NCBI RefSeq assembly: GCF_003991225.1
Contig: NZ_JTFC01000005.1
Coordinates: 1 to 64,000, forward strand
Origin: Candidatus Kurthia intestinigallinarum
Lineage (GTDB): Bacteria > Bacillota > Bacilli > Bacillales_A > Planococcaceae
DNA length: 64,000 bases
Direction: 5' to 3'
The number at the start of each line of letters is the position of its first letter. Positions within the stretch are counted from its first letter, which is position 1. The position numbers were made by a program, and so were the translations under genes. Below are positions 50,904 to 59,598 of the stretch, in pieces. Under the pieces are notes generated by a model, which ran no database searches, was not told where the DNA came from, and saw only the letters and a program-made list of their open reading frames with translations.

Positions 50904-53900
50904 ATGCCGAAGAAAAACTATTCAAAGTGGACTAAAAGTGCCGCCGCATCAATGCTTGCATTTTCATTAGTTGCTACACCTTATGCAATTTCATTTGGAG
51001 AAAACGGAAAGCCAAATGTTTCTCAAAAATCTGCTAGTGCGGCTGTGTTAGATATTGAATTATTAAGTAATATGACATTAACAAATAATTCAGGAACAAC
51101 AACTGCAGATCGTTTCCAACTAAATCCAGATGGTACACAAAACGTGGACTTTACAGTTTCAGGGGCATCCCTTGCACAAGCTTCCACGATTACTAGTGGT
51201 AAAAAACAGGTTGTTCTAGGTGTACCGGAGGAATTACAAGGCCTTGTACAACCAAATGGTCAAGCTCAAATTGATTCATCTATTACAGTTCGTATTAACG
51301 AAGTACCACTTGTAGAACCAGTTCTTGATGCGACGAATGCTGTATTAGATGCGGTTGCATCAGCAGTTTCTGCAACGCCAGGTATTAGCATTAACCTAGA
51401 TGAAGTGAACAAACAATTAAATCTATTAAATAATTTAGGTGAAGTTGGTCAAGCGACATTTACTGCCCCTGTCACTGTAAATGCGGACGGTTCCGTATTA
51501 TCTGCACCAATCGATGACGGATTAGGCTTGATTTTAGCACAAAATTTAAATACCGTATTAACGGATTTAGATAACGCCATTCAAGCATTAAATGCGACAG
51601 GCTCAGGTTTAGCAGCACTACCAGCGGCAGCACTAAACGCAGCGTTAGTTCCACTTAAATTAACAGTTTCAACAGCTGTTGCAACATTAAAGGCTGTCAT
51701 TACAGCTGGCGGTGCCATCGTTAATCAATTGGCGGACGCGGCTGTGTTAGGGGACACAGAAATTGTTATCCCTACTAAAGTGACAGGGCCAGCTGAATAT
51801 TTAAATACAAATCCGACGCTTGATGCAGAATTCGTAGGGTCAGTTGTAAAAGGGAATGTTATTACGTTAGATTTATTCGCATCTTCTGATGGTAAGAGTA
51901 CAGTTTATTACCAAGGAAACCCAGATGATTTCGTAGCACCAGCAGCACCAACGGATGTGGCGACAACAGGTAACTCAACAGATGGCTACGAAGTAACAGG
52001 TAAAGCAGAACCAAATTCAGATGTGACTGTGTATGATGCAGATGGCAAAGAAGTCGGCACAGGAACAGCGGACGCAGACGGAAACTTTACAATTGACGTT
52101 CCAGGCTCGGTAGGCCCAGAAGCGCCACTAACGGTAACCGCTACAAATGCAAATGGTGAAAGTGAGCCAGCTTCAACAGAAACACCAGCAGATCCTGCGG
52201 TAGCACCAGAAGCACCAACGGATGTGGCAACAACAGGTAATTCAACAGATGGTTACGAAGTAACAGGTAAAACAGAGCCAGGCGCAACCGTAAACGTATA
52301 TGACAAAGACGGGAACGAAGTCGGCACGGGAACAGCGGATGCAGACGGAAACTTCACCATTGAGGTACCAGCATCGGTAGGGCCAGAAGCCGACTTAACA
52401 GTGAAAGCTGAAAATAGCGCGGGTGAAGGTGAAGGCGCAACAACGCAAACACCAGCGGATGAAGTGGTAGCACCAGCGGCACCAACGGATGTGGCAACAA
52501 CAGGTAATTCAACAGATGGTTACCAAGTGACCGGTAAAACAGAGCCAGGCGCAACGGTGAATGTATATGACAAAGACGGGAACGAAGTCGGCACAGGAAC
52601 AGCGGATGCAGACGGAAACTTCACCATTGAGGTACCAGCATCGGTAGGACCAGAAGCTGACTTAACAGTGAAAGCTGAAAATAGCGCGGGTGAAGGTGAA
52701 GGCGCAGCAACGCAAACACCAGCGGATGAAGTGGTAGCACCAGCGGCACCAACAGATGTGGCAACAACAGGTAACTCAACAGATGGTTACGAAGTAACAG
52801 GTAAAACAGAGCCAGGCGCAACGGTGAATGTATATGACAAAGACGGGAACGAAGTAGGCACAGGAACAGCGGATGCGGACGGTAACTTCACCATTGAGGT
52901 ACCAGCATCAGTAGGGCCAGAAGCAGACTTAACAGTGAAAGCTGAAAATAGCGCGGGTGAAGGTGAAGGCGCAACAACGCAAACACCAGCGGATGAAGTG
53001 GTAGCACCAGCGGCACCAACGGATGTGGCAACAACAGGTAACTCAACAGATGGTTACGAAGTAACAGGTAAAACAGAGCCAGGCGCAACGGTGAATGTAT
53101 ATGACAAAGACGGGAACGAAGTCGGCACGGGAACAGCAGATGCAGACGGAAACTTCACCATTGAGGTACCAGCATCAGTAGGGCCAGAAGCAGACTTAAC
53201 AGTCAAAGCTGAAAATAGCGCGGGTGAAGGTGAAGGCGCAACAACGCAAACACCAGCGGATGAAGTCGTAGCACCAGCAGCACCATCTGAGCTTGGAGTA
53301 ACAGGTAACCCAACAGACGGCTACGAAGTAACAGGTAAAACAGATCCAAATACAGACGTTACAATCTATGATAAAGACGGAAATGAAGTCGGCAGTGGTA
53401 CATCAGATGCAAACGGCGACTTTACGATTACAGTACCTGGTACAGTAGGGCCAGAAGCCGACTTAACAGTGAAAGCTGAAAATGAAGCAGGTTCAAGTGA
53501 AGGAACAGTGAAAACACCAGCAATTTCAGGTGCGATTGTTGTTAATGAAATAAAAGAATTTAACACATTAATTACAGGTACAGCACCAAAAGGAACAGAA
53601 AAAGTTAAATTAACAGTGAATGGCAAAGACTTAGTTCTTGGGAATGTAAATGCAGATGGTACGTTTGAATTTGATCGTAAGTATGTTTATGATACAGCGG
53701 GCAACAAGAAGGTACTAGGTGCAGGCGACGAAATCGTTGTCTCATATTACGGGCCAGGAAAACAACCTGTTACAGCAGGATCAACAATCGTACAGCCTTC
53801 AGAATTACAAATTACAATGGATGCCATCGAAGTCCAAACGAGTGAGTTTACATCAACAAAAATTACGGGTACTGCTGGGCCAGATGTTACAAAAGTTAAG

Positions 53901-54362
53901 CTTACAGTAAATGGCCAAGATTTAGTATTCGCAAATGTAAATGCAGATGGCACATATGAATTTGATCGTAAGTATGTCTATGATGCACAAGGTAATAAAA
54001 AATTATTAGGTGCAGGCGATATCGTTCGCGTAACAGTAGCTGATAATGGAAAACAAAATTACTATGCAGAGCAAACCGTAACTGCAACTGAAGTAGCACC
54101 AGTTGTAATTGAGAATGTTGATAAAGCGACATATACGATTACAGGTACAACAGATGCAAGCGTAACGAAAGTACAGTTATCAGTGAATGGTAAGGCATTA
54201 GCAACGTATGATGTTGTGGATGGCGAATTCACAATTACACGTAAATATGTCTATGATGCTGACGGTAACAAGAAAATCTTAGGTGCAGGTGATGTTATCA
54301 CAGTTCGCAACTATGAAAAATTAAAAGATGGTCAAGCATCAATCACTGTACCAGCAGATTAG
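50904..54362 (+). CDS. Large secreted Ig-like repeat surface protein
   Basis: 1152 aa. The signal peptide (PKKNYSKWTKSAAASMLAFSLVATPYAISFG) is followed by a unique N-terminal domain (about 45-345) rich in Leu/Ala helices and strands. Six 89-aa Ig-like repeats (bacterial Ig domains with NVYDKDGNEVGTGTADADGNF) span about 349-882. Three longer C-terminal repeats of about 90-95 aa carry the phrase FDRKYVYDTAGNKKVLGAGD. No LPXTG, SLH or transmembrane anchor is visible, so it is released or held by non-covalent contacts, possibly with the polysaccharide made by this locus. AAGAAGG precedes the ATG. A matrix or adhesin role is inference. Confidence 0.88.
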   Translation: MPKKNYSKWTKSAAASMLAFSLVATPYAISFGENGKPNVSQKSASAAVLDIELLSNMTLTNNSGTTTADRFQLNPDGTQNVDFTVSGASLAQASTITSGKKQVVLGVPEELQGLVQPNGQAQIDSSITVRINEVPLVEPVLDATNAVLDAVASAVSATPGISINLDEVNKQLNLLNNLGEVGQATFTAPVTVNADGSVLSAPIDDGLGLILAQNLNTVLTDLDNAIQALNATGSGLAALPAAALNAALVPLKLTVSTAVATLKAVITAGGAIVNQLADAAVLGDTEIVIPTKVTGPAEYLNTNPTLDAEFVGSVVKGNVITLDLFASSDGKSTVYYQGNPDDFVAPAAPTDVATTGNSTDGYEVTGKAEPNSDVTVYDADGKEVGTGTADADGNFTIDVPGSVGPEAPLTVTATNANGESEPASTETPADPAVAPEAPTDVATTGNSTDGYEVTGKTEPGATVNVYDKDGNEVGTGTADADGNFTIEVPASVGPEADLTVKAENSAGEGEGATTQTPADEVVAPAAPTDVATTGNSTDGYQVTGKTEPGATVNVYDKDGNEVGTGTADADGNFTIEVPASVGPEADLTVKAENSAGEGEGAATQTPADEVVAPAAPTDVATTGNSTDGYEVTGKTEPGATVNVYDKDGNEVGTGTADADGNFTIEVPASVGPEADLTVKAENSAGEGEGATTQTPADEVVAPAAPTDVATTGNSTDGYEVTGKTEPGATVNVYDKDGNEVGTGTADADGNFTIEVPASVGPEADLTVKAENSAGEGEGATTQTPADEVVAPAAPSELGVTGNPTDGYEVTGKTDPNTDVTIYDKDGNEVGSGTSDANGDFTITVPGTVGPEADLTVKAENEAGSSEGTVKTPAISGAIVVNEIKEFNTLITGTAPKGTEKVKLTVNGKDLVLGNVNADGTFEFDRKYVYDTAGNKKVLGAGDEIVVSYYGPGKQPVTAGSTIVQPSELQITMDAIEVQTSEFTSTKITGTAGPDVTKVKLTVNGQDLVFANVNADGTYEFDRKYVYDAQGNKKLLGAGDIVRVTVADNGKQNYYAEQTVTATEVAPVVIENVDKATYTITGTTDASVTKVQLSVNGKALATYDVVDGEFTITRKYVYDADGNKKILGAGDVITVRNYEKLKDGQASITVPAD
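51948..53549 (+). repeat. Six tandem 267-bp coding repeats
   Basis: The phrase ACGGATGTGG (or its variant) recurs at 51951, 52218, 52485, 52752, 53019 and, diverged, 53286, exactly 267 bases apart. Units 2-5 are almost identical in DNA, while units 1 and 6 differ at many positions. This is the pattern of recent expansion of the array centre. Confidence 0.95.
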
Positions 54363-54372
54363 TTTTTAAATC

Positions 54373-54463
54373 GGGCTACCGTTGAACGAAGAGTAGCATA
54401 AGAAATCGCTTTTGGCGATTTCTTTGCTATTTCTGAATGAAGGGATCATTACCTCGGTAGCCC
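54373..54463 (+). terminator. Nested hairpin terminator behind the repeat protein gene
   Basis: The inner stem AAGAAATCGC/GCGATTTCTT (54400-54424), extended by AGTAGCA/TGCTATT, sits inside an outer GGGCTACCG (54373-54381)/CGGTAGCCC (54455-54463) stem. The inner part resembles a terminator core. Confidence 0.6.
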
Positions 54464-54500
54464 TTCTTCTTTCATATTAATTAAAAAAGGGTGGTTATGT

Positions 54501-54962
54501 ATGCGTAAGTTAACTCAAACAATGATGTTATTACTAGTAGCTTCGCTATTTTTAGCTGCATGTAATAAAGCTGAAAAAGTAGAAGAAACTAATGATGCTA
54601 ATGAGGCAAAGGCACAAATTAAAGTAGGCGAGATTGATGAGAAATACGATGCTGTAAAAGTAGATGGTTTCAAAATTCAATTGCTTTCAACAGAAGTGAA
54701 AGACGATACGTTAACGCTGCATTTAAAAGTTAAAAATACAACGGACAAAAAGAAACTCTTTGATGCCTTTGTATTAAATGTACAAACTTCAGAAGCAAAA
54801 AATTTAACATCTGCAGTTGAAAATAATATGGGTGAAACAATTAAAGCTGGTAAAGAAGTGGAAGGTACTGTTTCATTTACTGCTGCTGGTAAAGGACCAT
54901 TCACAGTAGAATATGACGACTTAGAAAACGATAAAAAAGAATTATGGAAAATTGAGCGATAG
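54501..54962 (+). CDS. Lipoprotein with a DUF4352-like immunoglobulin-type domain
   Basis: 153 aa. The lipoprotein signal is RKLTQTMMLLLVASLFLAAC (lipobox LAAC, Cys21), followed by a charged linker. A beta-sandwich-like domain then carries the pattern DGFKIQLLSTEVKDDTLTLHLKVKNTTDKKK, seen in DUF4352/Telomeric-type extracytoplasmic domains. AAAAAGGGTGG precedes the ATG. It is 12 bases upstream of the TetR gene and so is likely co-transcribed with it. It has no obvious enzymatic role in polysaccharide synthesis. Confidence 0.75.
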   Translation: MRKLTQTMMLLLVASLFLAACNKAEKVEETNDANEAKAQIKVGEIDEKYDAVKVDGFKIQLLSTEVKDDTLTLHLKVKNTTDKKKLFDAFVLNVQTSEAKNLTSAVENNMGETIKAGKEVEGTVSFTAAGKGPFTVEYDDLENDKKELWKIER

Positions 54963-54973
54963 GAGGAATAACG

Positions 54974-55564
54974 ATGCCGACAAAAAGAGTAGAAGTAATT
55001 CATACAAAAGAGTTAATAAACCATGCATTTAAAGAGCTGTTATTAGAAAAGGAATTTGATCGCATTACAGTAATGGATATTTCATCGAAAGCTCAAATTA
55101 ATCGTGCAACATTTTATCTACACTTTAAAGATAAGCAAGAGCTCTATACGAATTATATGGAGTACTTCTTTTACCATGTCGACATCATCTTGCACAATAT
55201 AATGTCACCTACTTATGTGAATAAGGGGTTAAATCAATTTGTGACAAAGCCATTTCCACCTATTGCTGCTTTATTTAGTTATATGAAAAAAGAAGAAGCT
55301 TTAACAAATTGCTTGTTGGGACTAAAAAGTTCGCGTGAAACAACGTTACGATTAGAACAGTTATTAGAAAAGTATTATTTACGTTTTTATAAGGCGCATA
55401 AAGGTACACCCTATAATATGCAATTCACAAAAGAAAATGACTTATATGAGCGCTATATTTTAAAAGCTGCGATGGGTATTATCTTTGGCTGGGTAGATGA
55501 AGGAATGCGACGTTCATCGGATGAAATGGCGATTTTATTTGTTCGCATTTCATTAAAAATGTGA
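54974..55564 (+). CDS. TetR/AcrR family regulator within the exopolysaccharide locus
   Basis: 196 aa. The N-terminal HTH is KRVEVIHTKELINHAFKELLLEKEFDRITVMDISSKAQINRATFYLHFKDKQEL, with the ATFYLHF recognition helix. The helical C-terminal domain (about 60-196) is of the DhaS/TetR_C-type. GGAGGAATAACG precedes the ATG. It sits between a lipoprotein gene and a GT4 gene, all on the plus strand with gaps of 11 and 10 bases. It may therefore be a local sensor controlling the last part of the exopolysaccharide locus. The ligand is unknown. Confidence 0.88.
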   Translation: MPTKRVEVIHTKELINHAFKELLLEKEFDRITVMDISSKAQINRATFYLHFKDKQELYTNYMEYFFYHVDIILHNIMSPTYVNKGLNQFVTKPFPPIAALFSYMKKEEALTNCLLGLKSSRETTLRLEQLLEKYYLRFYKAHKGTPYNMQFTKENDLYERYILKAAMGIIFGWVDEGMRRSSDEMAILFVRISLKM

Positions 55565-55574
55565 GGAGAATTAA

Positions 55575-56693
55575 ATGAAAATTCTTCAAGTAACGGCGGT
55601 AGACTTTACAGTAGAAAAATTTCTATTGCCACTGATTCATCGTTTGCAAAAAGAGGGGCATGAAGTGCATATTGCTTGCCTCATAACCACTGCGCCTAAG
55701 CATTCCAATATGCACGCCATTTCTTTTGAACGTAGTATGCGTATGGCGACTCATGCGAAGGCATTAAAAGAACTTGTGAAGCTTATGAAATCCGAAAAAT
55801 TTGATGTTGTGCATACCCATACACCTGTCGCGAGTATGTTGGCAAGAATTGCAGCGAAGATAGCACGTGTACCAACGATTATTTATACGGCGCATGGTTT
55901 TTACTTTCATGAGCGTATGAATAAGATTCCTTACACAATTGCGTATACACTTGAAAAGTATGCAGCAAAATGGGGTAGTGATTATGTCTTTTTCCAAAGT
56001 GAAGAAGACTATCAGTTAGCTGTGAACAATCATTTTAAACGCCCAGAGCGATTAATTCATATTCAAAATGGCGTCAATCGGAAACTATTTGAGCCAAATG
56101 ACTATAATCGAAACGAAATGCGCCAAAAACTCGGATTAGCTGAGGACACATTTGTTTACTTATTCGTTGGTCGTCTAGTATACGAAAAAGGATTAGCAGA
56201 ATTAACAGAAGCCTTTCGGTTGTTAAATGAACCAAGGTCACATCTTGTTATTGTTGGCGGTCAAGTAGAAGGAGATCGCGATACATTTCCCGCTACAGTT
56301 CAAAAAAATGTTACGTATTTAGGCTTACGACAGGATATTGCAGCATTACTTCATGCAGCAGATGCATTCGTGTTGCCGAGTCATCGTGAAGGACTCCCGC
56401 GTTCCATTATTGAAGCAATGGCAATGGAAAAACCAGTGATTGCAACGGATATTCGGGGATGTCGTGAAGAAGTGATTCATCAAAAAACAGGGCTGCTATG
56501 TACTGTTCAAAGTGCATCTGATTTAAAGGATGCAATGAACGAATTATTTGAACACCCGCAAATGGCTAAAGCTTTTGGTAAAGCTGGACGCCAACGCTTT
56601 TTAGAACAATATGATGAAGAAAAAGTCTTGGATAGACAGATGGTTATTTTTCGACAGTGTGAGCAACAAGAGATGGGAGTGGAGTATGAATGA
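55575..56693 (+). CDS. Glycosyltransferase family 4 protein (EpsD-like)
   Basis: 372 aa GT-B enzyme. N-terminal KILQVTAVDFTVEKFLLPLIHRLQKEGHEVHIAC and FDVVHTHTPVASMLARIAAK are the acceptor-side features. YLFVGRLVYEKGLAELTEAF and LPSHREGLPRSIIEAMAMEKPVIATDIRG (E-x7-E) mark the donor-binding half. The EpsD-type start suggests transfer of a HexNAc. TGAGGAGAATTAA carries its ribosome site directly behind the TetR stop. It overlaps the sugar transferase gene by 4 bases. Confidence 0.92.
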   Translation: MKILQVTAVDFTVEKFLLPLIHRLQKEGHEVHIACLITTAPKHSNMHAISFERSMRMATHAKALKELVKLMKSEKFDVVHTHTPVASMLARIAAKIARVPTIIYTAHGFYFHERMNKIPYTIAYTLEKYAAKWGSDYVFFQSEEDYQLAVNNHFKRPERLIHIQNGVNRKLFEPNDYNRNEMRQKLGLAEDTFVYLFVGRLVYEKGLAELTEAFRLLNEPRSHLVIVGGQVEGDRDTFPATVQKNVTYLGLRQDIAALLHAADAFVLPSHREGLPRSIIEAMAMEKPVIATDIRGCREEVIHQKTGLLCTVQSASDLKDAMNELFEHPQMAKAFGKAGRQRFLEQYDEEKVLDRQMVIFRQCEQQEMGVEYE

Positions 56694-57247
56694 AACGTAT
56701 GACCGATTTATTAGTCGCTACGTTATTGATTTTTATCCTATTCTTGCCCATGCTTTTAATTGCTATATGGATCAAATTAGATTCGGAGGGTCCAGTATTG
56801 TTTAAGCAAAAAAGAAAAGGACAATATGATGGACATTTTACAATCTATAAATTTCGAACAATGGCGATAGATACACCAAATTTAGCGACGGATGAGCTGC
56901 AAAATGCGGCTGCCTTTATTACAAAAAGCGGCCATTTCTTACGTAAAACGAGTTTGGATGAGCTACCACAGCTATTTAATATTTTAAAAGGTGATATGTC
57001 CTTTGTTGGACCAAGACCTGCACTGTACAATCAATATGAGTTAATTTCAAAGAGAGAGCAATTCAATGTACATGCTGCTAAGCCAGGACTTACAGGCTAT
57101 GCGCAAGTGAATGGACGAGATTTGATTAGTGATGAGCATAAAGTGCGTTATGATGCCTATTATGTACAGCATTATTCATTGTGGTTGGATATAAAAATTG
57201 TCTGTAAAACAGTTACAAAAGTATTTAAACAACAGGACATTGCGTAA
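56690..57247 (+). CDS. Priming undecaprenyl-phosphate sugar phosphotransferase (EpsL/WcaJ-like)
   Basis: 185 aa, the short form containing only the catalytic domain, with one N-terminal membrane helix (DLLVATLLIFILFLPMLLIAIW). The family signature is intact: KRKGQYDGHFTIYKFRTM, LDELPQLFNILKGDMSFVGPRP and KPGLTGYAQVNGRD. It loads the first sugar-1-phosphate onto undecaprenyl phosphate and so starts repeat-unit assembly. It starts in an ATGA overlap with the GT4 gene and is the last gene of the locus before a terminator. Confidence 0.94.
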   Translation: MKRMTDLLVATLLIFILFLPMLLIAIWIKLDSEGPVLFKQKRKGQYDGHFTIYKFRTMAIDTPNLATDELQNAAAFITKSGHFLRKTSLDELPQLFNILKGDMSFVGPRPALYNQYELISKREQFNVHAAKPGLTGYAQVNGRDLISDEHKVRYDAYYVQHYSLWLDIKIVCKTVTKVFKQQDIA

Positions 57248-57249
57248 GC

Positions 57250-57287
57250 AAAAGGAGAAGTGCATAATTAATGTACTTCTCTTTTTG
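57250..57287 (+). terminator. Terminator of the exopolysaccharide locus
   Basis: AAAAGGAGAAGTGCAT/ATGTACTTCTCTTTTT stem with loop AATTA, directly after the sugar transferase stop. Confidence 0.85.
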
Positions 57288-57442
57288 TTGTAAAATAAAG
57301 TCTTTTATCTTAATAAAAGACTTAATAAATAATTAAACAGATAAAAAACGGTTCTTTATCACCGAATTATTAAGATGCATTACTGTTTTATTGCGATTCG
57401 AATAAGCTATTCTTGTACTATAGTATTGAACGGAGGTGCCTC

Positions 57443-58815
57443 ATGGCAATACACTATGTAGAACAATCCTTACATAAATTGCAAAAATTATACCGTCAGA
57501 AAGCTTATCATGAAGTAATTGATGAAGCAAAAAAATTATTAAAATCGTCAGCAATTAAACAAAATAGAAACCAACAATTTCACTGTTTGCTATTACTTGG
57601 CGAAAGTTATTCTTTTCAGGCGAAGTTTGCAGAAATGGTCCAAATTGTCGCGCAGCTTCAACCGATTTTTCCATGGATTAAAAATGCCGAACAGAGTCGC
57701 CGCTATTATATGCTGATGATGCACTGCTGGTCATTTTTCAAGCAACACGCAAAGGCAATCTATTATTTTGAAAAAGCAATTTCGTTGCAAAAAAGTGAGT
57801 TTTCTTCTTATTCAAATCAGGTATATTATACATTGGCGGCACTTCATATGCTCAACGGTCAATTTGAACAATCCTTAAAAGAAGTACAAATTATTCAACA
57901 ACGACAAAATAAGCAAAAAGAGGCTATTTTTTAATAGAATATGTTTATTTTTTAGAAGCTCGTCTGCGACTAGAACTAGGACAAATTTTAGAAGCACGCT
58001 TACTTTTTAATAGTTTAAATAAATTCGTAATTACACAACATAGTCAGGTGATGAAAAATGATTATTTTTTATTGCAATTACGACTTTATCTTGCAGAAAA
58101 TGCACATAAAAAGGCGATGCAGTTAGCGTTGGAAATGATTACATTTGAACAAACAGAAAATGATCCATTAATTCGTGAATATGTATATCCACTAGTAATT
58201 GAACATTATTTACAATATGAGGATTATGAAAAAGTAGTTGAACTACAGCGCCAAGTGATTCAAAGCTATCAACACAATAATTTATTGCAGCAAATGAATG
58301 ATATGGAGATACTTCAGCAAAAATATGAATTACGAGAACAAATGAATGTGGATGATTTAACAGGGGCATATATGCGCTCATTTATGATAGATGTATTTCA
58401 GGAAATGTTTGCAGAAAATGAATGGTATCAGCTCTATATGTTTGATTTGGATGATTTTAAATTAATTAATGATCGTTACGGGCATCTTGTAGGCGATCAG
58501 GCGCTGATTCAAACGGTAGAAGCGGCCAAGCAATATTTCGAGAAGCAATCCGCAATTATTACGAGATTTGGCGGCGATGAATTTATTGTGATTGTCAAAA
58601 ATGATTATGCAATTGAGACAAATGCGCAAGCATTTTGGGAGCATATGGCAAAGCAAACGATTAACGAGGGACGCATTCATTTACGCTATAGTATCGGTGC
58701 GGTGCTTATTGCCAATCGTCAGCCACTTGATGTTGCAATTGAACTTGCAGACCAATTGCTTTATACCGTCAAGGAGACGGGAAAAGGCTATCTTCAATAT
58801 AAAATAATTGATTAA
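57443..58815 (+). pseudogene. TPR-type sensor with GGDEF diguanylate cyclase domain, split by a one-base frameshift
   Basis: The ATG at 57443 follows GGAGGTG. Part one (to 57934) is helical, TPR-like (KAIYYFEKAISLQKSEFSSYSNQVYYTLAALHMLNGQFEQSLKEV). It stops at TAA inside a run of six T (57927-57932). With one more T the frame continues without interruption (FLIEYVYFLEARLRLELGQ) into part two, which ends at 58815. That part carries a GGDEF domain (MFDLDDFKLINDRYGHLVGDQAL, RFGGDEFIVIV) with the catalytic residues intact. The restored protein would have 457 aa. Causes may be a real mutation, a sequencing error, or slippage at the T run. Part two alone, from the ATG at 58051, would retain the cyclase. 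Confidence 0.85.
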
Positions 58816-58853
58816 AAGGATGCGTAGGCATGTATTTTTCAATGGATTTTTTC

Positions 58854-58882
58854 TTGACTTTCAAAATTGAAAAGCGTAAGAT
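58854..58882 (+). promoter_or_regulatory. Promoter of the LmrA-like repressor gene
   Basis: TTGACT (58854-58859) and TAAGAT (58877-58882), 17-base spacer. A half-match to the operator at 59570 (TAGACC) lies just downstream of the -10 at 58890-58895, consistent with self-control. Confidence 0.55.
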
Positions 58883-58928
58883 ATATCGAGTAGACCAATC
58901 GTTATAATTTGTTTAGGAGGACATTCTT

Positions 58929-59501
58929 ATGAAAAATAATCCGACGCGTGATCACTTGCTAGATGTAGCAACGAAGCTATTTCATTCACAAGGCTATCAT
59001 GCGACAGGGCTGAATCAGATTTTAAAAGAATCTGGCACACCGAAAGGGTCCCTATATCATTATTTTCCAAATGGTAAGGATCAACTCGTGAAAGAGGTGG
59101 TACAGTCGTCATCCAATCGATTGGTTAAGGACATTCAAGCGCATTTAGATTCGGACCTAGATCCAGTCATTGCGATTCAACATTATTTAGATAAGATGAG
59201 TCAGCGCTTTGAAAATCTAGAAACACCGGATAAGTTAGACATGCCGCCCTTTTCACTGATTTCGTTAGAATCAGCATTTGCGAATGAAGAGATTCGACAA
59301 GTGTGTCAGGAAAATTACAATCAGGTAGAGCAGCTTTATTATAAGAAGATAGTCGCTTCAGGTGTCGCTCAGCCAGAGGCACGCGCTCTTGCAGTATCGA
59401 TTTGTGCTGCCATTGAAGGCGTATTAATGCTATCGATTACGAAAAAATCAAATGAGCCCATTCATATGCTACGAAAAACAATTCCAGGTTTCTTCGCATA
59501 G
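58929..59501 (+). CDS. TetR-family repressor, LmrA/QdoR-like
   Basis: 190 aa. HTH NPTRDHLLDVATKLFHSQGYHATGLNQILKESGTPKGSLYHYFPNGKDQLVKE with the GSLYHYFP recognition helix is typical of the LmrA/YxaF group. LmrA of B. subtilis is 188 aa. In B. subtilis this group represses drug-efflux or quercetin genes and is released by flavonoids. It precedes an LmrB-like efflux gene by 98 bases. Two operator-like dyads lie between the genes. AGGAGG precedes the ATG. Confidence 0.9.
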   Translation: MKNNPTRDHLLDVATKLFHSQGYHATGLNQILKESGTPKGSLYHYFPNGKDQLVKEVVQSSSNRLVKDIQAHLDSDLDPVIAIQHYLDKMSQRFENLETPDKLDMPPFSLISLESAFANEEIRQVCQENYNQVEQLYYKKIVASGVAQPEARALAVSICAAIEGVLMLSITKKSNEPIHMLRKTIPGFFA

Positions 59502-59530
59502 GAGCCTAGGAATTGTTTTTTGAATAAAAA

Positions 59531-59585
59531 ATATATAAACCGGTCTAATATTTTTTTGGAATTAAATTATATAGACTGGTCTAGT
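59531..59585 (+). promoter_or_regulatory. Two LmrA/QdoR-type operators in front of the efflux gene
   Basis: ACCGGTCTAATA (59539-59550) and TATAGACTGGTCTA (59570-59583) fit the known LmrA/QdoR box, a dyad around TAGACCRGTCTA. Both lie in the 97-base gap directly before the MFS gene, where a bound repressor would block transcription. Confidence 0.7.
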
Positions 59586-59598
59586 AAAGGGAGTTAGT

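Noticed and set aside
52354-53088. Repeated 66-aa Leu-rich minus-strand frames
   Set aside because: They are antisense shadows of the repeat array, with no ribosome sites and unnatural Leu/His/Pro composition.
51948-53549. Regular repeats, initially considered as a possible array of the CRISPR kind
   Set aside because: The unit is 267 bp, in frame and coding for Ig-like domains; there are no short repeats with unique spacers.
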